Assembly (NCBI GenBank): GCA_019638625.1
Contig: JAHBTK010000002.1
Location: forward strand, 1,054,001 to 1,118,000
Length of the DNA stretch: 64,000 nucleotides
Source: Chitinophagaceae bacterium
Lineage (GTDB): Bacteria; Bacteroidota; Bacteroidia; Chitinophagales; Chitinophagaceae
Direction: 5' to 3'
This document shows, in pieces, positions 17,470-25,154 of this stretch. Every line of letters starts with the position of its first letter. Position 1 is the stretch's first letter. The notes beneath the pieces are model-generated. The model was not told the origin of the DNA and made no database searches. It was given only the letters and a program-made list of their open reading frames with translations. The translations under genes were made by a program, and so were the position numbers.

Positions 17470-18375
17470 CTAGAACTCAACGATCGCATATGCTTTGTTG
17501 TCAACATACGGGCCTCCGGGGTGATGTGCCGTATAGTCCAGGTTCATCCAGTAGTGCCCATCCTCTTCCCGGTAATACAACCCGGTGAAGTTAAATTCCG
17601 CAAACAGGTTGGCGATGGCCTCCTGGGTTTCGGTAAACCTCTTTTTATCCCCGCAATACAGTTCCGGGTAAACATGGTTTTCAGTCAACACCATCCTGCA
17701 TTTAGCGCCTATCGCTTTCAGGCAGGAGATCATCAGAATGGTGTAATCGTCACAATCCCCCCCCAAACCATTTTCTATCGTTTCTCGGGGAGAGGCATAA
17801 TATTCGTCGCGATCAGGATCGCTTACATATTTGAAATTGCTGTTGATATGCTTGAACAGGGAAAGATAACGAACTGTTGTTCCGTATTTTTTGTGGTAAT
17901 CATCAAAAAACTCTATAGAATGTTTTATGGAAAAATTTCTCACTACGGAGTCCTTGAAATCGATCTTTGCCTTTAAGCCTTTTACCGCCTTTTCCACGCC
18001 GGTATCAAACAGTCCGGGTTTTACCAGGTAAAGATCTTTTTCCTTTACGTTTCTTACATCCCAGCTTTTGGTTACCAGGTTGCGGTACCCGGTGATCATG
18101 CTTTGTAAAGTATAATCGCTGGTAAAATGGCTATATACTACAAAGCCGGAAAACAGGAGGAAGGCGGGAATGATGAGCGGGCGGAATACCCATAATATCA
18201 GGCGAACGACCAGGAACGCGATGATGATAGATATTAAAAGATCTACATTCCAGTAACCTATGATTACCGGAGGAAAAAAACGATTGATCAAAGGCGCCAG
18301 CGGAACTACAGTGAGTAACCCGATGGTATTTAATAATAGTTTTTTCGCAAAAATGGTTGTTTTTTCGTCTGTCAT
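17470..18375 (-). CDS. transglutaminase-like membrane protein
   Basis: 301 residues. Three membrane helices occupy about residues 12-30, 42-60 and 66-82. The C-terminal part contains the transglutaminase core: NGLGGDCDDYTILMISCLKA, where Cys208 of GDCDD is the expected nucleophile, and H234 in ENHVYPELY is the likely catalytic histidine. These domains in bacteria act as proteases or amidases in the envelope; the substrate is unknown. It is divergent from the Gfo/Idh gene, convergent with the barrel gene, and stands alone. Confidence 0.75.
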   Translation of the reverse strand: MTDEKTTIFAKKLLLNTIGLLTVVPLAPLINRFFPPVIIGYWNVDLLISIIIAFLVVRLILWVFRPLIIPAFLLFSGFVVYSHFTSDYTLQSMITGYRNLVTKSWDVRNVKEKDLYLVKPGLFDTGVEKAVKGLKAKIDFKDSVVRNFSIKHSIEFFDDYHKKYGTTVRYLSLFKHINSNFKYVSDPDRDEYYASPRETIENGLGGDCDDYTILMISCLKAIGAKCRMVLTENHVYPELYCGDKKRFTETQEAIANLFAEFNFTGLYYREEDGHYWMNLDYTAHHPGGPYVDNKAYAIVEF

Positions 18376-18532
18376 TCCCTGTAATAATAACGCTAATAGT
18401 AATAGTAACTATTGTACACTTTGTTAAAAAATAGCCAGACCCTGCTGCAAAATTCCGGTTATTTATTTATATCAATTTGGAGTATTTTCGGGCATACGAA
18501 CCCGTAAGAAAAGAATAATATAAAATTATACT

Positions 18533-19522
18533 ATGCAGGAAGTAAAATGGGGAATGATTGGCTGCGGAAATGTTACCGAGAAAAAGGCTGGCGCACCGGC
18601 CATCAACAAAGTACCTCATTCAAAACTGGTAGCGGTGATGGCCCGTAAAGCGGATAAGGCAAAAGACTATGCGGAGAGGCATGGCGTTGCCCGCTGGTAT
18701 ACGGATGTGGACGCCCTGATCAATGACCCGGAAGTAAATGCGGTGTACATAGCCACTCCCCCCAATGTACACCTGGCATATGCTGCCAAAGCCATCAAAG
18801 CCGGGAAAGCCGTGTATATAGAAAAGCCCATGGCCCGCGATTTTGCCGAGTGTGAGGCGATCAACAAACTGGCGGCAGAAGCCGGTGTGCCGGTATTTGT
18901 GGCCTACTACCGCAGAACCCTGCCCTATTTTGTGAAGCTGAAAGAACTGATTGATTCGGGAGTTATCGGCGATATCCGTCTCATTAATATCACCTTACAC
19001 TGGCAACCCTACGGGGAGGAAACCGGAGAGGATCCCCAACCCCGCTGGCGTGTTTTTCCGGAGATCTCCGGTGGCGGACATTTTCACGACCTGGCATCCC
19101 ATCAGTTCGACTGGCTGGAATATGTGTTCGGTAAAATAAAATATGCAAAAGGGATCTCCCGCAACCAGGCAGGGCTATACCCGGCAGATGATGTGGTCGT
19201 AGCCAATTTTGAATTCGAGAATGGTATCCTGGGGAACGGAAGCTGGTGTTATACAGTCAATAAAGAGCAACGTATAGACCGTACACAGCTCATAGGCTCG
19301 AAGGGAAAGATAATTTTTTCTTTTTTTGAAAGCAGCTTTATAACCATAGAAACTGCCGGTGGCATTACCGAATACGAGGTGCCTTACCCGCCTCATGTGC
19401 AACAGCCCCTGCTTGAAACCATCGTAAGCGAGTTAAGAGGAGAAGGAACATGCCCGAGTACAGGAGAAACCGGCGCCCGGTCGAGCCTGGTGATGGATCG
19501 GATTGTGGCAAAACAGGGATAA
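18533..19522 (+). CDS. Gfo/Idh/MocA family oxidoreductase
   Basis: 329 residues. The N-terminal Rossmann fold has GMIGCGNVTEKK, and the EKP motif that binds the cofactor and substrate occurs as YIEKPMARD (about residues 96-104). The C-terminal beta-sheet domain contains GGGHFHDLASHQFDWLEYVFG, with the family's catalytic histidine region. It is an NAD(P)-dependent sugar or inositol-type dehydrogenase or reductase in the cytoplasm; the neighbourhood does not reveal the substrate. It appears monocistronic. Confidence 0.88.
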   Translation: MQEVKWGMIGCGNVTEKKAGAPAINKVPHSKLVAVMARKADKAKDYAERHGVARWYTDVDALINDPEVNAVYIATPPNVHLAYAAKAIKAGKAVYIEKPMARDFAECEAINKLAAEAGVPVFVAYYRRTLPYFVKLKELIDSGVIGDIRLINITLHWQPYGEETGEDPQPRWRVFPEISGGGHFHDLASHQFDWLEYVFGKIKYAKGISRNQAGLYPADDVVVANFEFENGILGNGSWCYTVNKEQRIDRTQLIGSKGKIIFSFFESSFITIETAGGITEYEVPYPPHVQQPLLETIVSELRGEGTCPSTGETGARSSLVMDRIVAKQG

Positions 19523-19639
19523 ACCGCCCTGTTTATTTATCACAGGCAGTAATAATACGTGAGAGGTTTTGTCAAATCTTTTTTTAGTTGAATATTTGTA
19601 TCGTGATCCGAACGGAGGGTTATATTACAAATTTGATAC

Positions 19640-21082
19640 ATGAGAAAATCGTTTTTGGGATTATGGCTGATAACCTTATCCGCCAACCTAGCAGTAAAAG
19701 CACAAGATAATAAATGGGATCTCAGGAGATGTGTTGAGTATGCACGCGAGCACAATATACAGGTTCGTCAGCAACATATCCAGGCTAACCTCGCCCACCT
19801 GGATTATACACAGGCAAAATACTCCCAGTTACCCAGCTTAAATGGTTCGTTGCAGGGCGGCTGGAACTTCGGGCGTTCCGTAGACCAGGTAAACTATACC
19901 TACTCCACTCAAACTTTTTTTCAGACCAATGCAAGTTTAACAAGTAGTGTTACGCTGTTTAACTGGTTCAGCAGAACCAATACCACCCGTGCAAACAGGT
20001 TGACAGCCGAAGCGGAGAGACTGCAGGAAGAGAAAGTTAAAAATGATGTATCCCTGAACGTAGCCAATCTGTACCTGCAGGTGTTGTTTAATATACAGCA
20101 GGCGGACATAAATGAAACCCGTTTGGCGCAATCAAGGGCACAGTACGAAAACACCAGGAAGCAGGTAGACGCCGGGGCGCTGCCGGAACTGAATGCCGTG
20201 GAACTGGAAGCCCAGGTGGGCGTGGACAGCGCCAACTGGATACAGGCTAAAACCAATATAGAACTATCCGTTCTGCAATTAAAAAATGCACTCAACCTGC
20301 CCGCTGATACCACCTTCGTTGTGGATGCACCTCCTGTTGAATCTATCCCGGTAGATAATATCCTGGAAGTGGCGCCATCGGCTATTTATGAAATGGCGCT
20401 GGCGTCATTACCACAGTTCCGGGTAAACGATTTGAGGCTGCAGGCGGCTGAAAGAAATTATAAAGCCGCATATGGTCAACTCTTTCCGACAATCTCTGCA
20501 TATGGCCAGCTCAATACCCTTTCCAACAACCGGACAATGGAAGGTTATGGGAATTTTATGGAGTTTAATCCCGTGATCGGTACTGTCGGCACATTGCCGG
20601 GAGCTTTGGAAGTAAATGCTGTTATCAAACAGAGAATGTATGACAACTACAGGAATACTTCTTTTATCAAACAATACAGCAACAACTTTGGGCAGAACCT
20701 GGGCTTCAGCCTCAATGTTCCCATTTTTAACGGATTGTCCTTAAGGAATAATGTACGCAGGCAAAAGCTGAACATCGAGAATCAGCAAATGATGTTGGAA
20801 CAGGACAGGCTGAATATGAAACGCGACATCTATGATGCCTATCAGCAGGCGCTGGGAGCGTTTGAAAAATACAATGCCAGCAAAAAATCCGTTGAGTCAG
20901 CACAAAAAGCATTTGACTATGCCACACGGCGTTATAATATCGGGGTATTGCAGACCATTCAGTGGCTGAACAATCAAAATACCCTGGCGGAAGCAAAGAT
21001 AAACGCACTGATCGCCCAGTTTGACTATGTATTTAAAATGAAAGTGCTGGAATTTTATAAAGGGCAGGGCATTAAATTATAA
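19640..21082 (+). CDS. TolC family outer membrane channel protein
   Basis: 480 residues with a signal peptide (LWLITLSANLAVKAQ, cleavage near residue 22). Two OEP repeats of long heptad-like helices follow: the first includes LRRCVEYAREHNIQVRQQ, and the second ends in TRRYNIGVLQTIQWLNNQNTL. This is the outer-membrane exit channel of an efflux or type I secretion system. It is followed after 24 nt by a membrane-fusion protein on the same strand, so the two form an operon. Confidence 0.9.
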   Translation: MRKSFLGLWLITLSANLAVKAQDNKWDLRRCVEYAREHNIQVRQQHIQANLAHLDYTQAKYSQLPSLNGSLQGGWNFGRSVDQVNYTYSTQTFFQTNASLTSSVTLFNWFSRTNTTRANRLTAEAERLQEEKVKNDVSLNVANLYLQVLFNIQQADINETRLAQSRAQYENTRKQVDAGALPELNAVELEAQVGVDSANWIQAKTNIELSVLQLKNALNLPADTTFVVDAPPVESIPVDNILEVAPSAIYEMALASLPQFRVNDLRLQAAERNYKAAYGQLFPTISAYGQLNTLSNNRTMEGYGNFMEFNPVIGTVGTLPGALEVNAVIKQRMYDNYRNTSFIKQYSNNFGQNLGFSLNVPIFNGLSLRNNVRRQKLNIENQQMMLEQDRLNMKRDIYDAYQQALGAFEKYNASKKSVESAQKAFDYATRRYNIGVLQTIQWLNNQNTLAEAKINALIAQFDYVFKMKVLEFYKGQGIKL

Positions 21083-21106
21083 TCTTTAAATTATTAATAA
21101 AGTACA

Positions 21107-22492
21107 ATGAACAAAAAACTGCTTTGGATAATTGGTATTCTCCTTGTTTTGATAATAACGTTGGTTGGATTGAAGAAGGCGGGCGTTATCGGTAAGGAAG
21201 AAGGGCTGAATGTTTCAGCGGAGAAAGCCGTGCGAAGAGATATTACCGAAATAGTAACGGCGAGCGGTAAGATTTACCCGGAAATTGAAGTGAAGATCAG
21301 TCCTGACGTGTCCGGGGAGATCACCGAGCTGACCGTACAGGAAGGCGACAGTGTGAAAAAAGGCCAGATACTGGCAAGAATTTATGCAGACATATATGCC
21401 ACGCAACGGGACCAGGCGGCTGCACAGGTAGCCAGTCAGCAGTCCATCGTTTCCAATACCGAAGCGCAACTGGTAGCCCTTAAATCGGCAATGGACCTGG
21501 CAAAATTAACCTACGACAGGCAAAAGCAGTTACTGGGAGATAAAGTGATTTCCCGGGCGGAATTTGAACAGGCGGAAAACGCCCTGAATACGGCACAGGC
21601 AAATTACGATGCGGCACGCCAGAGTATCCGCAGCAACCAGGCGCAGGTGCAGAGCGCGGTGGCCAATTTACAAAGAGCCAATAAAGACCTTAGCCGTACG
21701 GCGCTGATAGCACCCATGACCGGTGTAGTATCTCTCCTGAACGTAAAACTGGGGGAGAGAGTGGTAGGCAACTCGATGATGGCAGGAACTGAAATGATGC
21801 GTATTGCCGATATAAGCGCCTTTGAGATCAGGGTGGAAGTAGGAGAGAACGATGTGCAGAAAATAAGTATCGGCGACACCGCGATCGTGGAAGTGGACGC
21901 TTATGGAAACAGGAAATTTAAGGGAATAGTAACGCAGATAGCCAGCAGCCAGAAAGGAGCTGCGCTGCAAAGCGCCTCGGCTTCCAGCAGTTCTACAGAT
22001 GTAACCAACTACGAAGTTAAAATCAGGATTTTAAGTGATTCTTATAAAGATCTGGCAGATCCTTCAAAACCCAGGAAACTTCCTTTCCGGCCCGGTATGA
22101 GCGCCAGTGCGGATATTCAGACCAGGACCAACAGGAATGTCATCACGGTACCTATAAACGCCGTGACCGTACGGGATAAGAGCGATACCGCATCGGTCAG
22201 CGTTAAAGGCGTTGGTAAGAGCAAAACAGATTCAACCAATGTAACTTCGGGCGGAACCACACCGGAGGATGACAAAATGATTGAATTGGTGTTTGTGCTG
22301 CAGAAAGACAATACGGTAAAAATCGTACCGGTGAAATCAGGTATCCAGGATTTGAACAACATTGAGATCCTGAGCGGACTGAATGATGAAGATGAAGTGA
22401 TAACGGGACCCTATACCATTGTAAGTAAAACGCTGAAAAACGGATCAAAAGTGAAAGTGGTGCCCAAAAACCAGTTGTTTGAAAGCAAATAG
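21107..22492 (+). CDS. periplasmic adaptor subunit (HlyD/MacA-like membrane fusion protein)
   Basis: 461 residues. A single N-terminal membrane helix (about residues 4-22) is followed by a split lipoyl domain (KISPDVSGEITELTVQEGDSVKKGQILARI), a long alpha-hairpin rich in Q, A and N (about residues 95-190), the returning lipoyl half (LIAPMTGVVSLLNVKLGERV) and beta-barrel domains. It links an inner-membrane pump to TolC. MacA-type adaptors are normally followed by an ABC permease/ATPase pair; here none is present and the operon ends at a terminator next to the rpmH island. The pump may lie elsewhere or have been lost. Confidence 0.9.
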   Translation: MNKKLLWIIGILLVLIITLVGLKKAGVIGKEEGLNVSAEKAVRRDITEIVTASGKIYPEIEVKISPDVSGEITELTVQEGDSVKKGQILARIYADIYATQRDQAAAQVASQQSIVSNTEAQLVALKSAMDLAKLTYDRQKQLLGDKVISRAEFEQAENALNTAQANYDAARQSIRSNQAQVQSAVANLQRANKDLSRTALIAPMTGVVSLLNVKLGERVVGNSMMAGTEMMRIADISAFEIRVEVGENDVQKISIGDTAIVEVDAYGNRKFKGIVTQIASSQKGAALQSASASSSSTDVTNYEVKIRILSDSYKDLADPSKPRKLPFRPGMSASADIQTRTNRNVITVPINAVTVRDKSDTASVSVKGVGKSKTDSTNVTSGGTTPEDDKMIELVFVLQKDNTVKIVPVKSGIQDLNNIEILSGLNDEDEVITGPYTIVSKTLKNGSKVKVVPKNQLFESK

Positions 22493-22503
22493 ATTCGAAA
22501 AGG

Positions 22504-22590
22504 AATGATCAGAATAAAAAACCGCAAACTTTTCAGCTTGCGGTTTTTATTTTACATAAAGCCGTTAAAACACGGCTCCGGGAAATAATT
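22504..22590. repeat. copy 1 of an 87-bp repeat carrying the rpmH terminator
   Basis: Identical to 24526-24612 except for one C/T difference (22562 versus 24584). It contains the hairpin AAACCGCAA/TTGCGGTTT with flanking A and T runs, so it terminates in both directions and serves the adaptor gene 11 nt upstream. Because copy 2 is the natural 3' end of rpmH, this copy is probably a duplication. Confidence 0.85.
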
Positions 22591-22637
22591 CCTTTCTCCG
22601 AAGAGTCTCAACTCCAGGCCTTTTGCGCGTAGGCTGG

Positions 22638-22658
22638 ACTCTGCGAGGAATTTAAAAA
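22638..22658 (+). repeat. 21-bp imperfect direct repeat flanking the toxin-antitoxin locus (left copy)
   Basis: The 21-mer starting ACTCTGCGAGGAATTT recurs at 23551-23571 with two mismatches. The two copies frame the toxin-antitoxin pair at a distance of about 0.9 kb. Confidence 0.5.
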
Positions 22659-22733
22659 TAATACCAACAAAAAAAATGTCAGTATTATCAGTGGTCTTAA
22701 GCGAAAAATTTATGTAGTGTATATTTTTAGGGG

Positions 22734-22741
22734 TAAATTTG
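22734..22741 (+). promoter_or_regulatory. -7 box upstream of the antitoxin gene
   Basis: TAAATTTG fits TAnnTTTG, 44 nt before the ATG at 22786; the -33 element is weak (TTTA at 22709-22712). Confidence 0.35.
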
Positions 22742-22785
22742 GGTAATAAAGCTAAAAAAGTCTTTGCCTCTTAAAAATTTATTTT

Positions 22786-23004
22786 ATGACTGATACATTA
22801 CACCTGCGTATTAAAAAACAATATGCCGCAGCTCTGATCGAAGATCTTATTAAAGTGGATGCGATAGAATCAGTGGAAGAAGATACCATTGAACTTACGC
22901 CAACTCAGAAAGCCGCACTGGATAAAGAACTGGACGCCATTAAAAACAATCCCGGCTATTTATTAAAATGGAATGACATTAAACACCGGTATAAAAAACC
23001 ATAA
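22786..23004 (+). CDS. antitoxin of a RelE/ParE-type toxin-antitoxin pair
   Basis: A 72-residue acidic protein. The N-terminal half (HLRIKKQYAAALIEDLIK) precedes an acidic linker and a helical C-terminus (TPTQKAALDKELDAI...WNDIKHRYKK) resembling short antitoxins that wrap around ParE/RelE toxins. Its stop TAA overlaps the toxin ATG by one base (TAATG), a translational-coupling arrangement typical of such pairs. Antitoxins of this kind usually bind their own promoter; palindromes in the 290-nt upstream gap were not clear. It is identified mainly from its partner. Confidence 0.75.
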   Translation: MTDTLHLRIKKQYAAALIEDLIKVDAIESVEEDTIELTPTQKAALDKELDAIKNNPGYLLKWNDIKHRYKKP

Positions 23005-23294
23005 TGCCACCCTATACCATTTACATTACCCCAACTGCAAGTAACGATTTAGATGACGCTGTTGAATATTATAACCTCCAGGCTGAAGACCTCGGATACC
23101 GCTTTTCTGACCTGGTTGAAACATATTTAAACCGCATTGCCCTTACGCCCACCGCTTCGGCTGTCCGGTACCGTAACATACGATGCAAACCTATGGCTAC
23201 TTTCCCATACCTCATCATGTTCACAATCGATGAACCCAATCACGCCGTTCATATTCTCCGTTTCTTCCACACCAGCCAACAACCGATCTGGTAA
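23004..23294 (+). CDS. RelE/ParE family toxin
   Basis: 96 residues with the ParE/RelE fold pattern: TPTASNDLDDAVEYYNLQ at the N-terminus, a central FSDLVETYLNRIALTP helix, the conserved RNIRCKPMATFPYLIMFTID strand pair, and a C-terminal VHILRFFHTSQQP, where R and H near the end resemble catalytic or contact residues. Members either cleave mRNA on the ribosome (RelE) or poison gyrase (ParE); the sequence does not decide. It is coupled to the upstream antitoxin. Such modules often stabilise accessory DNA. Confidence 0.85.
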   Translation: MPPYTIYITPTASNDLDDAVEYYNLQAEDLGYRFSDLVETYLNRIALTPTASAVRYRNIRCKPMATFPYLIMFTIDEPNHAVHILRFFHTSQQPIW

Positions 23295-23341
23295 AACTTT
23301 TCACATCAACATTAAAAACATTGGATGTAATTGCTATTAAC

Positions 23342-23364
23342 GGCACAAGCGGGACGCTTGCGCC
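23342..23364. repeat. GC-rich hairpin element
   Basis: GGCACAAGCG and CGCTTGCGCC are almost perfectly complementary around GGA (23 bp). It stands just downstream of the toxin gene in AT-rich DNA. The form GCGGGACGCTTGC resembles short dispersed palindromes; a related one is at 24444-24465. Confidence 0.5.
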
Positions 23365-23550
23365 TGGTACCTGAGTATTTTTAACATGCCTTATATTATT
23401 AGCGTATATGACACCAGAGGTTGTTCATCAGAAAAAACTATTGGTCAACAAAACCTGGAGTAAACAAAAGCAAATACCTGATATTGTAAATTAATACCAG
23501 GATTAACTGTAAACTTGTAAACTTATTTTAGGACGAGACAGGGAGGAGAA

Positions 23551-23571
23551 ACTCTGCGGGGAATTTAAGAA
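23551..23571 (+). repeat. right copy of the 21-bp direct repeat
   Basis: Partner of 22638-22658 (19 of 21 identical). It is itself enclosed by GACAGGG (23537-23543) and CCCTGTC (23584-23590), which could form a stem. The stretch 23295-23589 otherwise shows no gene. Confidence 0.45.
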
Positions 23572-23589
23572 CTGTAAGTAAAACCCTGT

Positions 23590-23754
23590 CTAGCTGAGAT
23601 GTTGTGATTTTATAATACGAATAGCTATTAAAACTATTAATATCAACAAAAAAATAAATAAAAGCAATGAAAACGGATTAATCGTCTTTTTACCTTTATT
23701 TTTTCTGCTCCTTATATTAAAAAATATTTCTACTATTTGTAAAATAAAATCCAT
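23590..23754 (-). CDS. small membrane protein, 54 residues
   Basis: An uninterrupted frame from ATG at 23754 to TAG, encoding 54 residues. It begins MDFILQIVEIFFNIRSRKNK, has a basic linker, and then one strongly hydrophobic helix (FSLLLFIFLLILIVLIAI) with a short polar C-terminus, so the N-terminus is probably cytoplasmic. The start lies 4 nt after the stop of the broken TPM gene on the same strand, so it was probably the second gene of that unit. Very AT-rich, unlike the flanking chromosome. Function unknown; no family recognised. Confidence 0.5.
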   Translation of the reverse strand: MDFILQIVEIFFNIRSRKNKGKKTINPFSLLLFIFLLILIVLIAIRIIKSQHLS

Positions 23755-23758
23755 TGTT

Positions 23759-24255
23759 TTATATAGTGTCGATCTTAATTAATTCATTGATACCTTCTTT
23801 AAACCCTTCGAAAAAGTTAGCTTCTTTAAATTTTGGCACCATCATAGGTATCCATAATTGCCTTACATTTTTCTGGAGGATAATAGGGCGCAGACCTTTT
23901 GTTTGTTCTAATGAACAGCTTTTTATCTTCACTAAATAGAACAACTATAACAAGATTTCTGGCTGCATTATTATCGTAATTATACAAAAAATAATCAGTA
24001 TATCTCATCTCCAAACTCTTTAAATGATGGTATAACTATACATAAAACTTCAATACCGTAGTGTTTATAATGCTCTTTAAGAACCAATGAGAGCTGTGTT
24101 TTCTGAATACTATCTAACAACCCTACATTATCATATACAAACCCATTCTTAGCAATATCTATTGTCTCAAAAAAAGTATCTGTTGATTTCTTATGAGAAT
24201 CACTAAACTTACAAGAGGTAACAAACAGAACTAGAAATAATACTAGATATCTCAA
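23759..24255 (-). pseudogene. frameshifted TPM-domain lipoprotein
   Basis: Three reading frames joined in order give one TPM-domain (PF04536-type) lipoprotein. Frame 1 starts at TTG 24255 with a lipobox (VLFVTSC) and NVGLLDSIQKTQLS, ending at 23995. Frame 2 (to 23826) continues with TDYFLYNYDNNAARNLVIVV and KLFIRTNK. Frame 3 (to 23759) holds PKFKEANFFEGFKEGINELI, the usual C-terminal helix. The breaks are near 23995-24014 and 23835-23845. Either the gene is dead or the assembly has two indels in AT-rich DNA. TPM domains have been linked to photosystem repair and phosphatase activity; no function can be assigned here. Confidence 0.65.
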
Positions 24256-24261
24256 CTTTAA

Positions 24262-24410
24262 CTGCCGTTGTTGGTATGCAGCGTAGCTAATGTGGGTGGC
24301 GTACCAACAACAGGAGCTTGGGGGTTGTTACATTAATATAACCCGTGCAATAGAATGTTGTTGGTAATACCAGCGCACAATATGCTTTGCACAACACCCA
24401 ACAACGGCAG
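24262..24410. repeat. 149-bp element with nested inverted repeats
   Basis: The outer arms CTGCCGTTGTTGG (24262-24274) and CCAACAACGGCAG (24398-24410) are perfect 13-bp inverted repeats. The inner arms TACCAACAACA (24302-24312) and TGTTGTTGGTA (24356-24366) are perfect 11-bp inverted repeats. Each outer arm can also pair with the nearer inner arm, giving two hairpins. Four-arm geometry like this is typical of integron attC sites. It lies 6 nt upstream of the TPM gene start. Confidence 0.6.
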
Positions 24411-24443
24411 CAATTCCCGACCTGTGCCCGATTATTAAATTCA

Positions 24444-24465
24444 TGCGAGGCGAGGACGCCTCGCA
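24444..24465. repeat. short GC-rich palindrome
   Basis: TGCGAGGCG (24444-24452) and CGCCTCGCA (24457-24465) form a perfect 9-bp stem around AGGA. It is similar in style to the hairpin at 23342-23364. Confidence 0.5.
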
Positions 24466-24525
24466 CAGCGGGGGGCTTTACCAGCCAACCACGCGGTTCG
24501 GTGACAACACCGACCGCAGGCAAAA

Positions 24526-24612
24526 AATGATCAGAATAAAAAACCGCAAACTTTTCAGCTTGCGGTTTTTATTTTACATAAAGTCGTTAAAACACGGCTC
24601 CGGGAAATAATT
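24526..24612 (-). terminator. rpmH terminator region, copy 2 of the 87-bp repeat
   Basis: On the minus strand the hairpin AAACCGCAA...TTGCGGTTTTTTATT follows the rpmH stop by about 42 nt and has a long T-run. The 87-bp repeat ends on the last base of the rpmH stop codon. This copy is contiguous with rpmH and therefore probably the original. Confidence 0.8.
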
Positions 24613-24767
24613 TATTTAGCGCCTTTTTCGTCGGAGATAGTCAGCTTCTTCCTTCCCTTTTTGCGACGGCTGGCCAATACTTTGCGGCCATTGGCTGTTT
24701 GCATACGTTTACGGAAACCGTGTACGCTTTTGCGACGACGCTTATGTGGTTGAAATGTACGTTTCAT
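24612..24767 (-). CDS. rpmH: 50S ribosomal protein L34
   Basis: A 51-residue frame, easily overlooked because of its length. It starts [20 protein letters not shown] and continues [20 protein letters not shown], the highly conserved L34 sequence, ending [10 protein letters not shown] with the short C-terminal tail seen in Bacteroidota. It is a structural protein of the large ribosomal subunit. In many bacteria it neighbours rnpA and dnaA; here it instead faces the TolC/adaptor operon across the island, with the heme genes behind it. The -7 box TACCTTTG (minus strand, 24888-24895) predicts a 5' UTR of about 115 nt. Confidence 0.98.
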   Translation of the reverse strand: MKRTFQPHKRRRKSVHGFRKRMQTANGRKVLASRRKKGRKKLTISDEKGAK

Positions 24768-25154
24768 AATTTTTTACTTTTCACTTTTCAATTAATAGTC
24801 CGGAGAAGCGAACTGTTCAAATCCATTTCACCTTCTTACAGACAGGTCACCACACCCGATCTGGCAGGAGGTTGGATGAAAGGACGGCAAAGGTAATATT
24901 TCATTCCGAAATAATTAAGCAATTGGAGCTAATTTATATTGACTTCGCAAACATGTATATAATTCTGATTATCAACCCAAAACACCCATCGCCAATGAGC
25001 AGGATTTTGAATACCTGGCGGCAGGCTGCCACAGGGAGGCGTTAAATTGAAAAGCGGCCGGGTATGCCAAGGGTAATAAATGGTTGAAAAGCTTTAAGGC
25101 CTCCGTTTGTACGTATTACGATTTTACATTACTTTGCTGAAAAACAATGCCATA
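24768..25154. promoter_or_regulatory. rpmH promoter and long leader; divergent intergenic region
   Basis: The minus-strand -7 box TACCTTTG is at 24888-24895; no good -33 element at 17-20 nt was found. Between it and the rpmH start is a leader of about 120 nt of unknown use. From 24900 to 25154 no gene or clear repeat is seen. Confidence 0.4.

Larger units (their letters stand above)
22591..24525. mobile_element. 1.9-kb accessory island between two rpmH-terminator copies
   Basis: The segment lies exactly between the 87-bp direct repeats. It contains a toxin-antitoxin pair, an AT-rich small membrane protein gene, a broken TPM-domain lipoprotein gene and several palindromic elements, all typical accessory content. 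No recombinase or transposase is visible. The direct-repeat framing suggests insertion at, or duplication of, the rpmH terminator; the mechanism is inference. Confidence 0.55.

Noticed and set aside
23295-23589. CRISPR-like repeats in the island
   Set aside because: The repeats are two-copy and far apart, without regular spacers or cas genes.
24287-24523. A 78-residue minus-strand frame upstream of the TPM gene
   Set aside because: It is the translation of the inverted-repeat element and the GC palindrome. Its odd Cys/Trp-rich composition and overlap with structured DNA make it unlikely to be a gene.
24768-24895. rpmH leader as a ribosomal-protein autoregulatory RNA
   Set aside because: A long leader is predicted, but no stable structure or conserved motif could be recognised by eye, so no claim is made beyond its length.
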